A DNA stretch of 64,000 nucleotides from TMED27 sp964350695 (GTDB taxonomy: Bacteria > Pseudomonadota > Alphaproteobacteria > Micavibrionales > Micavibrionaceae), in assembly GCA_964350695.1 (NCBI GenBank), contig CAYGKM010000007.1, forward strand, positions 57,502-121,501, given 5' to 3'. Below, in pieces: positions 24,607 through 33,700 of this stretch. How positions within the stretch are numbered: the stretch's first letter is position 1; each line of letters opens with the position of its first letter. The notes beneath the pieces were generated by a model. The model did no database searches and was not told the origin of the DNA. It saw only the letters and a program-made list of their open reading frames with translations. The position numbers were made by a program, and so were the translations under genes.

Positions 24607-25506
24607 ATGACCCCTGAGCCAGGCCCTTATAAGGTGCTGCTTAAACGCGGTGAGTTTGTTGATGACGCGCGCGGCGGGCGCGTTGTGCCTTTCAAAATTT
24701 ATTATCCCGCAGATGTTCCTGAAAAAGTGCCGTTGATTGTCTGGAGCCACGGCTTTGGCGGCAACCGCGATGGGGCGGCGTTTATTTCGCGGTTTTTGGG
24801 GTCTCACGGGTATATCCTGCTTCACCTTACGCATTACGGTACGGATAGCAGTTTGTGGGAAGGCAAAGACGGGCATCCATGGGATATATTGAAAAAGGTT
24901 TCTGTGACACGCGAGACGACGCTCGATCGATTTAAAGATGTGCCGTTTGCGCTTGATCAAATGAAGATATGGGCGAAGGAAAATCCGGAAGTCGGCGAGG
25001 TCCTTGATTTTGAAAATATCGGCATGTCGGGGCATTCTTTTGGTGCGATGACGACGCAAGTAATGGCGGGGCAGGCGTTCCCTGATGAGAACGGAAAATT
25101 GATTACGATGCGCGAGCCGCGCTTTAAGGCAGGGATTTTGTATTCGCCCGTGCCGATTAATCATCTGGTGGGGGAAATGCCCGAGCCGCATATTTACGGG
25201 CCGATTGATATGCCGCTGCTTCATATGACAGGCACAGATGATGACAGTCCGCTGGAGGGGCATGGATATGAGCGGCGTTTGGTTGTGCATGATTATGCGG
25301 GGAACCCTGAGCAGTATTTGCATGTTTTGGAGGGCGGCGATCATATGGTGTATAACGGCACGCGCGGGAAGCTTGAGGTGAACCCCTTGCGGGAGGCACA
25401 TGAGGAAGAAATCAAGGCGGCGGCGCTGGGGTTTTGGGATGCGTATTTGAAGGCCGATGAAACTTCGAAGGAATGGCTTGTAAAAACTTTGAAGCGGGCT
25501 AATTGA
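24607..25506 (+). CDS. Alpha/beta-hydrolase family protein (predicted dienelactone-hydrolase-like)
   Basis: A 299-residue cytoplasmic hydrolase. It begins MTPEPGPYKVLLKRGEFVDDARGGRVVPFKIYYPAD, the entry of the platelet-activating-factor acetylhydrolase/dienelactone-like subgroup, has an oxyanion strand with IVWSHGFGGNRDG, the nucleophile elbow GMSGHSFGAMT, and probable acid and base in TGTDDDSP and GGDHMVY. No signal peptide. The start at 24607 is one base after the sspB stop; a longer frame would begin inside sspB and is rejected. The substrate is unknown. It is probably co-transcribed with sspB and the ABC ATPase gene. Confidence 0.82.
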   Translation: MTPEPGPYKVLLKRGEFVDDARGGRVVPFKIYYPADVPEKVPLIVWSHGFGGNRDGAAFISRFLGSHGYILLHLTHYGTDSSLWEGKDGHPWDILKKVSVTRETTLDRFKDVPFALDQMKIWAKENPEVGEVLDFENIGMSGHSFGAMTTQVMAGQAFPDENGKLITMREPRFKAGILYSPVPINHLVGEMPEPHIYGPIDMPLLHMTGTDDDSPLEGHGYERRLVVHDYAGNPEQYLHVLEGGDHMVYNGTRGKLEVNPLREAHEEEIKAAALGFWDAYLKADETSKEWLVKTLKRAN

Positions 25507-25511
25507 GTGTG

Positions 25512-26438
25512 ATGAGCAAGAACGCAATTGAAATTACCAATCTGAACAAGACTTATAAGGGGCATAAGAAAGCGCCGCCCAAAATGGCGCTTACAGATGT
25601 GTCTTTGAGCATACCCAAGGGGCAAATATTCGGGCTGCTTGGCCCTAACGGGGCGGGAAAATCCACGATCATTAATATAATGGCGGGGCTTGTGACCAAG
25701 ACATCCGGCGATGTGAAAATTTGGGATATCGATATATCTAAAGAACCGCGCGAGGCGAAGGCGGCGATCGGGATTGTGCCGCAAGAAATTAATTACGATG
25801 CGTTTTTCTCGCCGCTGCATTTGCTGGATCTTATGGGCGGGCTTTACGGCGTGCCGAAGGCCGAGCGCCGGAGCATGGAGTTGCTTGAAATGGTGGGGCT
25901 CGCGGATAAGGCCAATGCCTATACACGTAGCCTATCGGGCGGGATGAAGCGCCGCCTTATGATTGCAAAAGCGATGGTGCATTCGCCGCCGATTTTGGTT
26001 CTGGATGAGCCGACGGCGGGCGTGGATGTGGAGCTTCGGAAGCAGCTTTGGGAGAATGTTCGGGCGTTGAACGCGAAGGGGATTACGATTTTGCTGACGA
26101 CGCATTATCTGGAAGAGGCCGAAGAGCTTTGTGACCAGATTGCAATTATCAATCACGGCGAAGTGATTGCGAATGAAAGCACGGAAAGCCTGCTGGCGCG
26201 GATCGAGGGCAAAGAAATTCGGTTCCGTCTTGATCGTCCGATGGAGGATGTGGCGGGCGCGCTTAACGGGTTTGCGGCTGAAAAGGCTGGACAGCGCAGT
26301 GTATTGGTGCGCTATAACCCGTCCGAGACACAAGTCGGGGAGATGATTGCCGCGATTCAAAAGGCGGGATTCGGAATTGTTGATATTTCGACCGATGATA
26401 GCGATCTTGAGGATGTGTTTATCCAACTGACTCAATAG
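25512..26438 (+). CDS. ABC-2-type transporter ATP-binding protein, no adjacent permease
   Basis: A 308-residue ATPase with Walker A GPNGAGKST, Q-loop VPQE, signature LSGGMKRR, Walker B ILVLDEPTAGVD and H-loop TTHYLEEAE; the C-terminal 80 residues are the extension common to ABC-2 drug/lipid/polysaccharide exporters (NodI/CcmA-type). The start ATG at 25512 follows the hydrolase stop by 5 bases; a GTG and a TTG upstream are alternatives. Genes of this class almost always sit next to an ABC-2 permease; here the next gene is a CBS protein and no membrane partner exists within 10 kb on either side, so the partner is encoded elsewhere or lost. Substrate unknown. Confidence 0.9.
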   Translation: MSKNAIEITNLNKTYKGHKKAPPKMALTDVSLSIPKGQIFGLLGPNGAGKSTIINIMAGLVTKTSGDVKIWDIDISKEPREAKAAIGIVPQEINYDAFFSPLHLLDLMGGLYGVPKAERRSMELLEMVGLADKANAYTRSLSGGMKRRLMIAKAMVHSPPILVLDEPTAGVDVELRKQLWENVRALNAKGITILLTTHYLEEAEELCDQIAIINHGEVIANESTESLLARIEGKEIRFRLDRPMEDVAGALNGFAAEKAGQRSVLVRYNPSETQVGEMIAAIQKAGFGIVDISTDDSDLEDVFIQLTQ

Positions 26439-26516
26439 GGTTTTTGGAACCTTATTTGCAAAAATTCGTTAGGTTTTGTATTGTCATCTAATATTCAAAA
26501 CTTAAGGAGAACCCAC

Positions 26517-26957
26517 ATGACCACTATTCGTGAAGTAATGACCCCTGCGTTTAAATTTGTTAAGCCTGATACGACTGTTCAGCAAGCAGCAGAGATTATG
26601 CGTGATCTTGATTTCGGGTTTTTGCCTGTCGGCGAGAATGACCGCTTGGTGGGGATGGTGACAGATCGTGATATTGCTATCCGCTCGGTTGCTTCGGGCC
26701 AAAACCCCATCAGCGCGACGGTTCGCGATATTATGAGCCCAAAAACATATTATTGTTATGATGATCAAAGTGTTGATGAGATTTGTGACAATATGGCGGA
26801 AATCAAGGTTCGCCGTTTACCGGTTGTAAACCGCGATAAACGCCTTGTCGGCGTTGTTTCCATGGGTGATGTGGCACAAGCTGCGCATCGCGCGAAGACA
26901 GGTGACGCTTTGCAGGAGATTACTGTTGAGTGCGCGAGCCACGCGAAGGCCGCTTAA
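26517..26957 (+). CDS. CBS-pair domain protein
   Basis: A 146-residue stand-alone CBS pair, probably an adenine-nucleotide sensor. First CBS (1-58): TIREVMTPAFKFVKPDTTVQQAAEIMRDLDFGFLPVGENDRLVGMVTDRDIAIR; second (66-128): TVRDIMSPKTYYCYDDQSVDEICDNMAEIKVRRLPVVNRDKRLVGVVSMGDVA. AAGGAG lies 10 bases before the ATG, which decides the start over a TTG further up. Proteins of this type are often stress-induced. It follows the ABC ATPase by 78 bases and is closed by a terminator. Confidence 0.9.
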   Translation: MTTIREVMTPAFKFVKPDTTVQQAAEIMRDLDFGFLPVGENDRLVGMVTDRDIAIRSVASGQNPISATVRDIMSPKTYYCYDDQSVDEICDNMAEIKVRRLPVVNRDKRLVGVVSMGDVAQAAHRAKTGDALQEITVECASHAKAA

Positions 26958-26982
26958 TATCCATAAATTAAATTGACTTGAG

Positions 26983-27017
26983 GGCTGCCGCTGGTGTTAT
27001 CTGGGGGCGGCCTTTTT
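26983..27017 (+). terminator. Rho-independent terminator after the CBS gene
   Basis: GGCTGCC (26983-26989) pairs with GGCGGCC (27006-27012) with one G-U pair, followed by TTTTT (27013-27017). It separates the CBS gene from the tRNA. Confidence 0.75.
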
Positions 27018-27029
27018 CATGAGGGTTAT

Positions 27030-27105
27030 GCGCCCGTAGCTCAGGGGATAGAGCACTGGTTTCCGGAGCCAGGAGTCGGAGGTTCGAATCCTCCCGGGCG
27101 CACCA
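27030..27105 (+). tRNA. tRNA-Arg (anticodon CCG)
   Basis: A complete 76-base cloverleaf: acceptor GCGCCCG/CGGGCGC, D arm GCTC...GAGC, anticodon stem CTGGT/GCCAG with loop TTCCGGA (anticodon CCG, reading CGG), T arm GGAGG-TTCGAAT-CCTCC, discriminator A and encoded CCA. Only 12 bases separate it from the preceding terminator. A near-copy of its last 28 bases occurs 126 bases downstream. Confidence 0.97.
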
Positions 27106-27397
27106 TTCACTGCATTTTCACGGGCGGTCTAAGTTTTCCTAGCACTGTGTGAGTCCGAACCCCCTCTTTTTAAAGAATAGGTCATGCGCCAGAGGCGCAA
27201 TGACGGGGTTCGAATTCTCCCGGGCGCACCATTCTCAATTTGTTCGAATGAGCTTGCCCGGTTTATACAAGCTTCGGACTTCGTTCGCAGGGGCGCGCCA
27301 TTTTATTTTTATATTTTTATATGTTGTCGTTTGCACCCCAATGGAAATGGCGAGCGGAATGGTCTGTCTTAAGCTAATTAATTGTCGACACAATGTC
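27106..27397. other. Intergenic remnant region with duplicated tRNA 3' end
   Basis: About 290 bases with no supported gene. Bases 27207-27234 repeat the T arm, acceptor strand and CCA of tRNA-Arg with one mismatch in 28 (flank ATTC included). Before it, 27181-27204 form a GTCATGCGCC-AGA-GGCGCAATGAC palindrome. A weaker trace, GGGGCGCGCCATT, follows at about 27290. The pattern suggests decayed recombination products beside the tRNA. Confidence 0.6.
27207..27234 (+). repeat. Direct repeat of the tRNA-Arg 3' end
   Basis: GGTTCGAATTCTCCCGGGCG followed by CACCATTC, identical to 27081-27108 except one T for C. There is no 5' half of a tRNA in front of it. Such 3'-end repeats are the classical footprint of tyrosine-recombinase integration at tRNA genes, but no integrase is present. 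Confidence 0.75.
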
Positions 27398-28114
27398 TTA
27401 TTTGGCAGAATTATAAAGGCTTAAAATTTCACTTGAATTGAGTGCGCGGTCATAGATTCTGGCATCATCGATGCGACCGCGGAAACGGCGGGTCGTTGTG
27501 CCTGCCATGCCGCCAATGGTGAGGTCTTGACCGCTTTCATCGAGTGTTCCGGTTTTTGCTGTCGGGCTGTCAGCGGTTTCTACTCCATTTATGAAAAGGC
27601 GCATTTGGCTGCCGTCCCATGTGCCGACAATATGGTTCCAAGCGTTTTGTGTCATATCTGAGCCGGATGGCGTAATTTGTGTCGTTCCGGTGCTTGTCGA
27701 TAATCTAAACCATGGGGTGTAGCTATTTTGTACCATCCCAATTTGGTAATCATCGCCTGTGCCGCCATCATTTTTACTGATAATCCGGCTTCCGCTGCTG
27801 ACAGCATCATTCGTTGGGTACACCCAAGCGGAAAGTGTGAGGGCCGAAAAGCCTTCTAGCGAGGCATCGTTAGCGATGGTGATAACATCGTCTGTGCCTG
27901 AATCTATGGATGTTCCGACTTTACCAGATGAGGCTTCGTCTGTGACATCATCATCATCGCCGTCTGTCCATGTTCCTGTGTTCGAACCGACGGCATCGGC
28001 GATGGAGCTGCCCGATGTTTCATCGAGTTTCCAGTGGCTTACGAGACCGGCAGTCGGCTCGATATTAAAGGCGTTTTCCGACAGCGACCCAATCTTCGGA
28101 GTTGCAATATTGGA
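27398..28114 (-). pseudogene. Out-of-frame C-terminal LamG module of the surface protein
   Basis: Minus-strand frame open from 28114 to TAA at 27398 with no usable start codon before residue about 100. It encodes a complete LamG/concanavalin-like domain: AGLVSHWKLDETSGSSIADAVGSNTG at the start, then LTLSAWVYPTNDAVSSGSRI, TPSGSDMTQNAWNHIVGTWDG and a final RFRGRIDDARIYDRALNSSEI. The entry matches the first LamG of the 878-residue gene just upstream (GLIGHWKLDETTGATIADSAGSNTG). Removing one A from the AAAA run at 28077-28074 would join it directly to that gene (VG-NAFNIEPTAGL). Thus it is the severed last domain of the same protein, by mutation, by sequencing error, or restored through slippage. 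Confidence 0.75.
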
Positions 28115-30701
28115 TTACGGTGTAGTTTTCGTTAAAGATGATGTCGCCTGCCGCGCCGGTCGGGTTTGCACATCCGCCACCACCAGTGCCGCCGATGGGG
28201 CCCATGGCGACATATTCTGTGCCGTTGCAATATTGCATGACCAGATCATCGGCGTTGTAGATGATGGAGCCGGGCTGCGTTGTTGGGGTGGAGCAAGGGG
28301 TTTGGTCTTCAAATCTGAAGGTTTCCAGATCGTCAGATGGATCATTTACGAGTGCGATGGTGTTAGGGTCGAGCGCGGTCAATCTTATATATCCGCTGAA
28401 AGGTATAGTTACGCTTGTACCGGCTCCGACTTGTGACCAATCCGTGCCATTCCACTCATAGGTTCTGAGCTCTTCATGGGTTTCTCCCCAAAGGGCTATT
28501 TTATTGGTGGTCAGGGCGGCTATGCCGACTTTGTTCATCGAGCCTGAAAGATCATTCCCGATTTGAGACCAGTTCGATCCATCCCATTTATAGGTTCTGA
28601 GGGCGCTGACCGAGCTTGTGGCATAGAAGGCGATTGTGTTTGTATCGATTGTGGCCAGAGCAGGGTTGAAGGCATTTGTGATGAATAATTCATTTCCGAC
28701 CTGAGCCCAGTTTGTTCCGTCCCACGCAAGTGTGGTGAGTTCGAATACGCTCTGGCCGATGAACGCAACAGTATTTGTGCCGAGGGCTGTTATTGCAATA
28801 TCTCCGCTGATACCTGTCAAAGTATAGCTGTTGCCAACTTGACTCCAATCTGTTCCATCCCATTCATAGGTTGTTAGTTCGTCATTCGCATCATCTGCTA
28901 AAGCGACTGTATTAGAGCCGATTGTGGCCAGAGCAGGGTTTCCTATGCCAGTTAGGTCGAGAGCGTTTCCAACTATGCCCCAAGTGCCGGCACTCCATTC
29001 AAGCGTGGTTAATGCTTCATTATCTGTATCAATGAAAGCGATGGTGTTGCTGTTGAGCTTAGATAGTGCGGGATTTCCGAAGCCGGTACTTAAGGTTGCG
29101 CCGTCTTGCGCCCATGTCATGTCAGAACTTGTGCCGCCGGGTTGGGTGGTTGCATCCGTCAGCGCGCCGTTTTCGGTGAAGTCGCCGCCGGTGCCTTTGT
29201 TGAGGTGCCAGTCGTCTGTGTTGCCTGAGAGGAAAACATCAGGGGCGAAGCCGAAGGGGAGGGAGCCATCGGGGCCGAGATACATCGGCATGCCGTTGCT
29301 TGAGATAAATTTGGCGCGGTTAGCGGCATCGGAGAGGTCGACATAGGTGCCAAAATCAAGCCAGAAATCGGCGATATCGCCTTCATAGTCGAAGTCCGTT
29401 CCGCCGCCAATAGAATTTCCAATGGTTGTTTCGATTGCGCTGAAGCTCATATGGCTTGTGTTGTCATATGTTGTGACGGTGTCAATTGCGGAAACGCCAT
29501 CAATGTATATATGGCGTTTGGCGGCATCTTTGATGTTGAAGCTGTACATGACATGGTGCCAATTTGTGTCGGTAATGGCATCAGATGTGATTTCTAAAAC
29601 GACCGTGTCGGAAGAGTTTACGGCAATAAAGCTTAATTTATTATTGGCTAAAATATCAATATCAACGCGGCGTTCAACATTGGGAAAAGCGGCGTTGCTC
29701 ATATCAAAAAAGACTTCCAATGCGTTGCTGACGGCGGCGCGTTTAATCCAGAAGCTGCCGCTCCAAGATGTTACATTGTCTGGGCCGAAGGCGGTGCCGT
29801 AAGAAACGTGGTTGGCGCCGCCACTCATGCTTACTGCGTTGGGGCTGTAGGAGCCGAGGCCTGTGTGCACCCATTGCGTGCCGTTGTGATATTCGATCGC
29901 TTCAGATTTTTCGTTGTAGCGCAGTGCGCCGGGCTGTGTGCCTTCTATTATTGCGCCTACGTCTGCGGCGGTTAGGACGCGACTGTAAACACGGACATCA
30001 TCGAGTATACCATCGGTATAATATCCGGATCCAGGTGAGCCGCCGATCTCTTGATAGCTTGTGGAAGAGCCTGGGTCAGCTGTCAAGACTGCGGGTGTGC
30101 CCGCTACGCCATCAATATAGATAATGCCTGTATTGGTTGAGGCATCATATGTACATGCTATGTGATACCAGGTTCCGCCTGTGGGAACGAACCCTTCAAA
30201 CACCGAATCAAAGGGAATGCCGCAATAAAAACCATCATCATCTGTGTCATAAAAGAGTGCATATTCAGGATAAGAAGCGCCATTGTCTTTTGAAAAGATG
30301 AAGGCCACAGAATCACTGTCTGCAAAATTAACCCAAGCAGCGATTGAATATGAGGCGACGTTAAAGTCGGCATTATGGGGAATTGATATTCGGTCATTTG
30401 CGCCGTCAAAAGTCAGGGCAGTTCCGAATTTTCCGATTGTTGTTTCTTGAGCTACGCTGTTACCGCTTCCGTCTGTCCATGTTCCTGTGTTTGAGCCAGC
30501 GCTGTCGGCGATTGTGGCGCCGGTGGTCTCATCAAGTTTCCAGTGCCCGATTAGTCCGGAGCTAATATCTTGCGCTTGTGCGGGCGGCGCGGTGAGTGCA
30601 ATGCCAAGCCCTATAGTCATTGCGAAGAGGCAAAGCCGACGAGGCAATCCGAATAGAGATGGATTGCTTCGCTGTGCTCGCAATGACGGGATCAGATCCA
30701 T
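28065..30701 (-). CDS. Secreted LamG/beta-repeat surface protein (frame interrupted near its end)
   Basis: An 878-residue exported protein. Residues 1-44 form a signal peptide (basic RR, then LCLFAMTIGLGIALTAPPAQAQ), partly encoded by a palindromic repeat. A LamG domain follows (about 47-250), then YNEKSEAIEYHNGTQWVHTG, a second LamG-like domain (about 285-480), six or so short repeats of the form LTTLEWSAGTWGIVGNALDLTGIGNPALATIGSNTVAL (about 540-800), and two cysteine modules (SIIYNADDLVMQYCNGTEYVAMG; DIIFNENYTVIQYCNSEDWVAVG). The reading frame then ends just before another LamG module in the +1 frame. It starts 14 bases after the stop of the large S74 protein gene, with AAGGG as ribosome site, so the two form an operon. 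LamG domains commonly bind glycans or proteins; its target is unknown. Confidence 0.8.
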   Translation of the reverse strand: MDLIPSLRAQRSNPSLFGLPRRLCLFAMTIGLGIALTAPPAQAQDISSGLIGHWKLDETTGATIADSAGSNTGTWTDGSGNSVAQETTIGKFGTALTFDGANDRISIPHNADFNVASYSIAAWVNFADSDSVAFIFSKDNGASYPEYALFYDTDDDGFYCGIPFDSVFEGFVPTGGTWYHIACTYDASTNTGIIYIDGVAGTPAVLTADPGSSTSYQEIGGSPGSGYYTDGILDDVRVYSRVLTAADVGAIIEGTQPGALRYNEKSEAIEYHNGTQWVHTGLGSYSPNAVSMSGGANHVSYGTAFGPDNVTSWSGSFWIKRAAVSNALEVFFDMSNAAFPNVERRVDIDILANNKLSFIAVNSSDTVVLEITSDAITDTNWHHVMYSFNIKDAAKRHIYIDGVSAIDTVTTYDNTSHMSFSAIETTIGNSIGGGTDFDYEGDIADFWLDFGTYVDLSDAANRAKFISSNGMPMYLGPDGSLPFGFAPDVFLSGNTDDWHLNKGTGGDFTENGALTDATTQPGGTSSDMTWAQDGATLSTGFGNPALSKLNSNTIAFIDTDNEALTTLEWSAGTWGIVGNALDLTGIGNPALATIGSNTVALADDANDELTTYEWDGTDWSQVGNSYTLTGISGDIAITALGTNTVAFIGQSVFELTTLAWDGTNWAQVGNELFITNAFNPALATIDTNTIAFYATSSVSALRTYKWDGSNWSQIGNDLSGSMNKVGIAALTTNKIALWGETHEELRTYEWNGTDWSQVGAGTSVTIPFSGYIRLTALDPNTIALVNDPSDDLETFRFEDQTPCSTPTTQPGSIIYNADDLVMQYCNGTEYVAMGPIGGTGGGGCANPTGAAGDIIFNENYTVIQYCNSEDWVAVGKRL
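30616..30687. repeat. 72-bp palindromic repeat element within the 5' end of a coding region
   Basis: GTCATTGCGAAGAGGCAAAG at one end and a matching GCTGTGCTCGCAATGAC at the other form a long imperfect inverted repeat with GGCAATCC and GGATTGC flanking a 9-base centre. The core (CGTCATTGCGAG...GCAATCC) is the type of dispersed palindromic element known from many alphaproteobacteria and Rickettsiales. It is read through in frame as SLRAQRSNPSLFGLPRRLCLFAMT at the start of the LamG protein, a characteristic translation of this repeat. Confidence 0.8.
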
Positions 30702-30714
30702 ATTCCGTGTGCCC

Positions 30715-33700
30715 TTACTCTGCTTTGGAGGGTTTGCGGTTCATCACCAAGACAATACACAATGTGCCGAGCATTCCCAAGAGGGCATAGAGCCATCCAT
30801 TTGCGTTTGTGGGAATGATGGAGGCTTTGTCAGCATTGCCTGCGGTGGCTTTGTTCAGGAGTTCGACCTGAGATTTGATGTCTTCAAGTTCGGCTTTCAA
30901 TGCCATGTTTTCTGCGTGTACGGCTTTGGTCGCTTCGATCATGGGAGCAATCAGGCCGATATAGTTCACGGATTTTGATTTCATTTCATCGTTGGCAGTG
31001 TGGACAAGCTCAGGGAATATCTCTTCCAGTTCCTGCGCCATGACACCGAATTCAATGCGCTTATTGGCATCGTCTTTCATGGAGAAGCTATAGGTATCAA
31101 CGCTGGCGATTTTCTCGATCATTGATCCGCGCGTAGAGAGCGGGCTGATGTTCTCTTTCAAACGACGGTCGGATACGTCGGTGATTGTGCCTGTGTATTC
31201 GATGTCGCCTGTGACGTCGATTTCAACATTGGGGGTTTCATTTCCGCCAAAGCCAATATGTCCCGTATCATGCTCTGCGTACATGATCGTGCTCCATGTG
31301 GCTCCGTTCCAATATTCAACTAAGAGGTCTTCGCGCTGTGCTGCTGTCGGGTGGTTATCGCCGCGGGCGGTGAAGTTCCAATGAGTGGTGTCTCCGTCTC
31401 CAAAGGATGCTCCGTCGCCTGACGTTGCCAGTACTAAGCCAGTATTTGTTGCTTCGGTACCTTCTAAGAATAAGACAGATTCTCCTGCTGAGTTATAAAA
31501 ATGAGTGTTCTTTGCAGGGGTGGTTGTGCCAATGCCCAGAGAGTTTTCGACAAAAGCTTGTCCGCCCGGTGTGACATAGAATGTAATGTCAGGTGTTCCG
31601 CCGGAATCGCTTCGGGTTAGGAATGTGTAGCGATCATTGGAATCTGAGCTGTTGAGGTCACTTACCATCGCAACATGAGAGCTTGCGTTGTTTGTGGCCG
31701 CTTCAACTTCAAAGAGGTCTTTACCAACGGATGACATGAAAATTTTATCGCCAGCACCTTCTCCGATGCTCATAAGCTGTCCGTAGCCTGCTTTAACGAA
31801 GCGGATGATGTTATCATTGGCGCCGTTGTCGACACTTATATAAGTATCATTGTCGGTATCTTGAATGCGATCTGCGCCGCCGCCGCCGCAGGCTTGCCAT
31901 TCGAAGTCGCCGACGGTTTCTTCGTAGGTCAGGCATTCTTCGTCTGCGGGGGCATCAACGGCTTTGAGCATGGATTCTTCGATCGCGTCGGCGGCGATTG
32001 TTGTGCTGACGCTTACGCCTGTGGGGGCGGCTGCGCCTGTTGTTGCGCCGATATTCACGAGGTCGCCGACATTGATGGTGGAGCCGATGGTCAGCGTATC
32101 TGAAGCGGCTGCATAAACGAAGCCAGCATCACCGGCAAAAGCGCCGCCGTCATTATATTGGACTTGGGTGTCTGCGCCGCCAGGTGTTCCACCGCCGCCG
32201 CCGCCGACTGTGACATTGATGATATCGCCCGCAGAATCTTTTCCTTTGAATTCGATTTCGTCATTCGCTGCGTCAATCCAGACGGAATATTGTCCGTTCG
32301 AAAAGTCTCCATCCGCTGGTGCTGCAGCGGGGGCATCGAGGAAAATCTCGTTATTGGCGAGGTCACCATAGATGAGGTTCCCGATATTAAGTTCGCTTGT
32401 TGCGGCTGCGCCTGAAGCGTCGACGTTGTACCCGATCATAATATTGTCGGTTCCGGCAACGATGTTGTCTCCTGCGAAGGCCCCAAGTGCTGTGTTGTTG
32501 CCGCCAGTTGCCGCAGAAAGCGCTTGTGTTCCTATAGCCGTGTTATTATCTGATGAAACGACTGCGTCTAGTGTAAACGTGCCGATTGCGACGTTGCTAT
32601 CACCTGAGGCGTTGGCGGTCAGAGCATCGTAGCCAATAGCTGTATTGCCGCTTGCGCCTTGGAAATCGCCCGCCGCTATGCTGTTGAGGGCGTTAATTCC
32701 GACTGAAGTGTTGTATGTGTCACCTAAATCAAGAGCGCCTGCGGCAAAGCCGATGAAGAGGTTGTCCGCTGTGTTTGTTGAATCTGTGAGGTCGTCAATT
32801 GCTATTGAACCAGCAGCGGAGGCACAGCTGACCCATTCGAATTCGGTGGAGCCGTGCTCGTATGTTAGACAGAATTCATCTTGCCCCGCGCCTGCCGCGC
32901 CTACGGCACTGAGCATTGCGGGGTCGATTGCGCCTGCGGCGATTGTGGTGGCGCCAGTGTTGGCCATTGTCACATCACCAGACATTGCGGCGAAATTGCC
33001 TGTGCCTGCGCCTGTACCGATGAATATTTCAGTATTGGCGATGTTGGCCGCGCCTTGTCCTTCAAGGTCGTTGGTTTCTGCACCGCCGGCAAGGGCTGCA
33101 AATTGGGCGGCTGTGAAACAGTCATCGCCGTCTGCGTCACAATAATTGGCTGCGCCGAGGTTTCCGGCAATGTCAACGTCTAGAGTTACATCGCCTGTGC
33201 TGAGTGTGTCGGAGCCGATGGCTACGCCGTTGGAGGTGTAGACGATAGAGTTACCGACATCCAGCGTCCAGTCTGTTGCGGGGGCCGGTTGGCCTGTGAT
33301 TTTACCGATGCGCACGCCGCCGAGGGTGTCGTCATATTCGATGTAATCATTGGTGCCGTCGGGTGTCCAGATTCCTGTACCGACATCGGAGGCCACGAAA
33401 CAGTCTTCGCCGTCAACGTCACAGTAATTGGTTGCGCCAAGCGGCCCGTTGACTTCCATCAGCAGGTTTTGTGCATCACCGCCGACGCCTGTTGCGACGC
33501 TGGCAGTGCCGACGCCGACATCGCCGTTAGCGAGGAGGTTAATGCGTGATGTTCCGCCTGTTACAAGGCCGAGGATGTCTGCTCCGCCGGAGTAAATTCC
33601 TGAATCGGGGTCGCTTGTGAAGCTGTATGATGGCGTGGCTTCCGCGCCTGCTGCATTATAGATACGGCTGGCGGTTTGGATTATACCTGCGACGTGAAGG

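Noticed and set aside
24096..25527. Minus-strand frames opposite sspB and the hydrolase
   Set aside because: They arise from codon complement; the plus-strand genes have clear families and start sites.
27181..27300. Second tRNA gene
   Set aside because: Only the T arm and acceptor 3' strand are present; there is no 5' half, D arm or anticodon arm.
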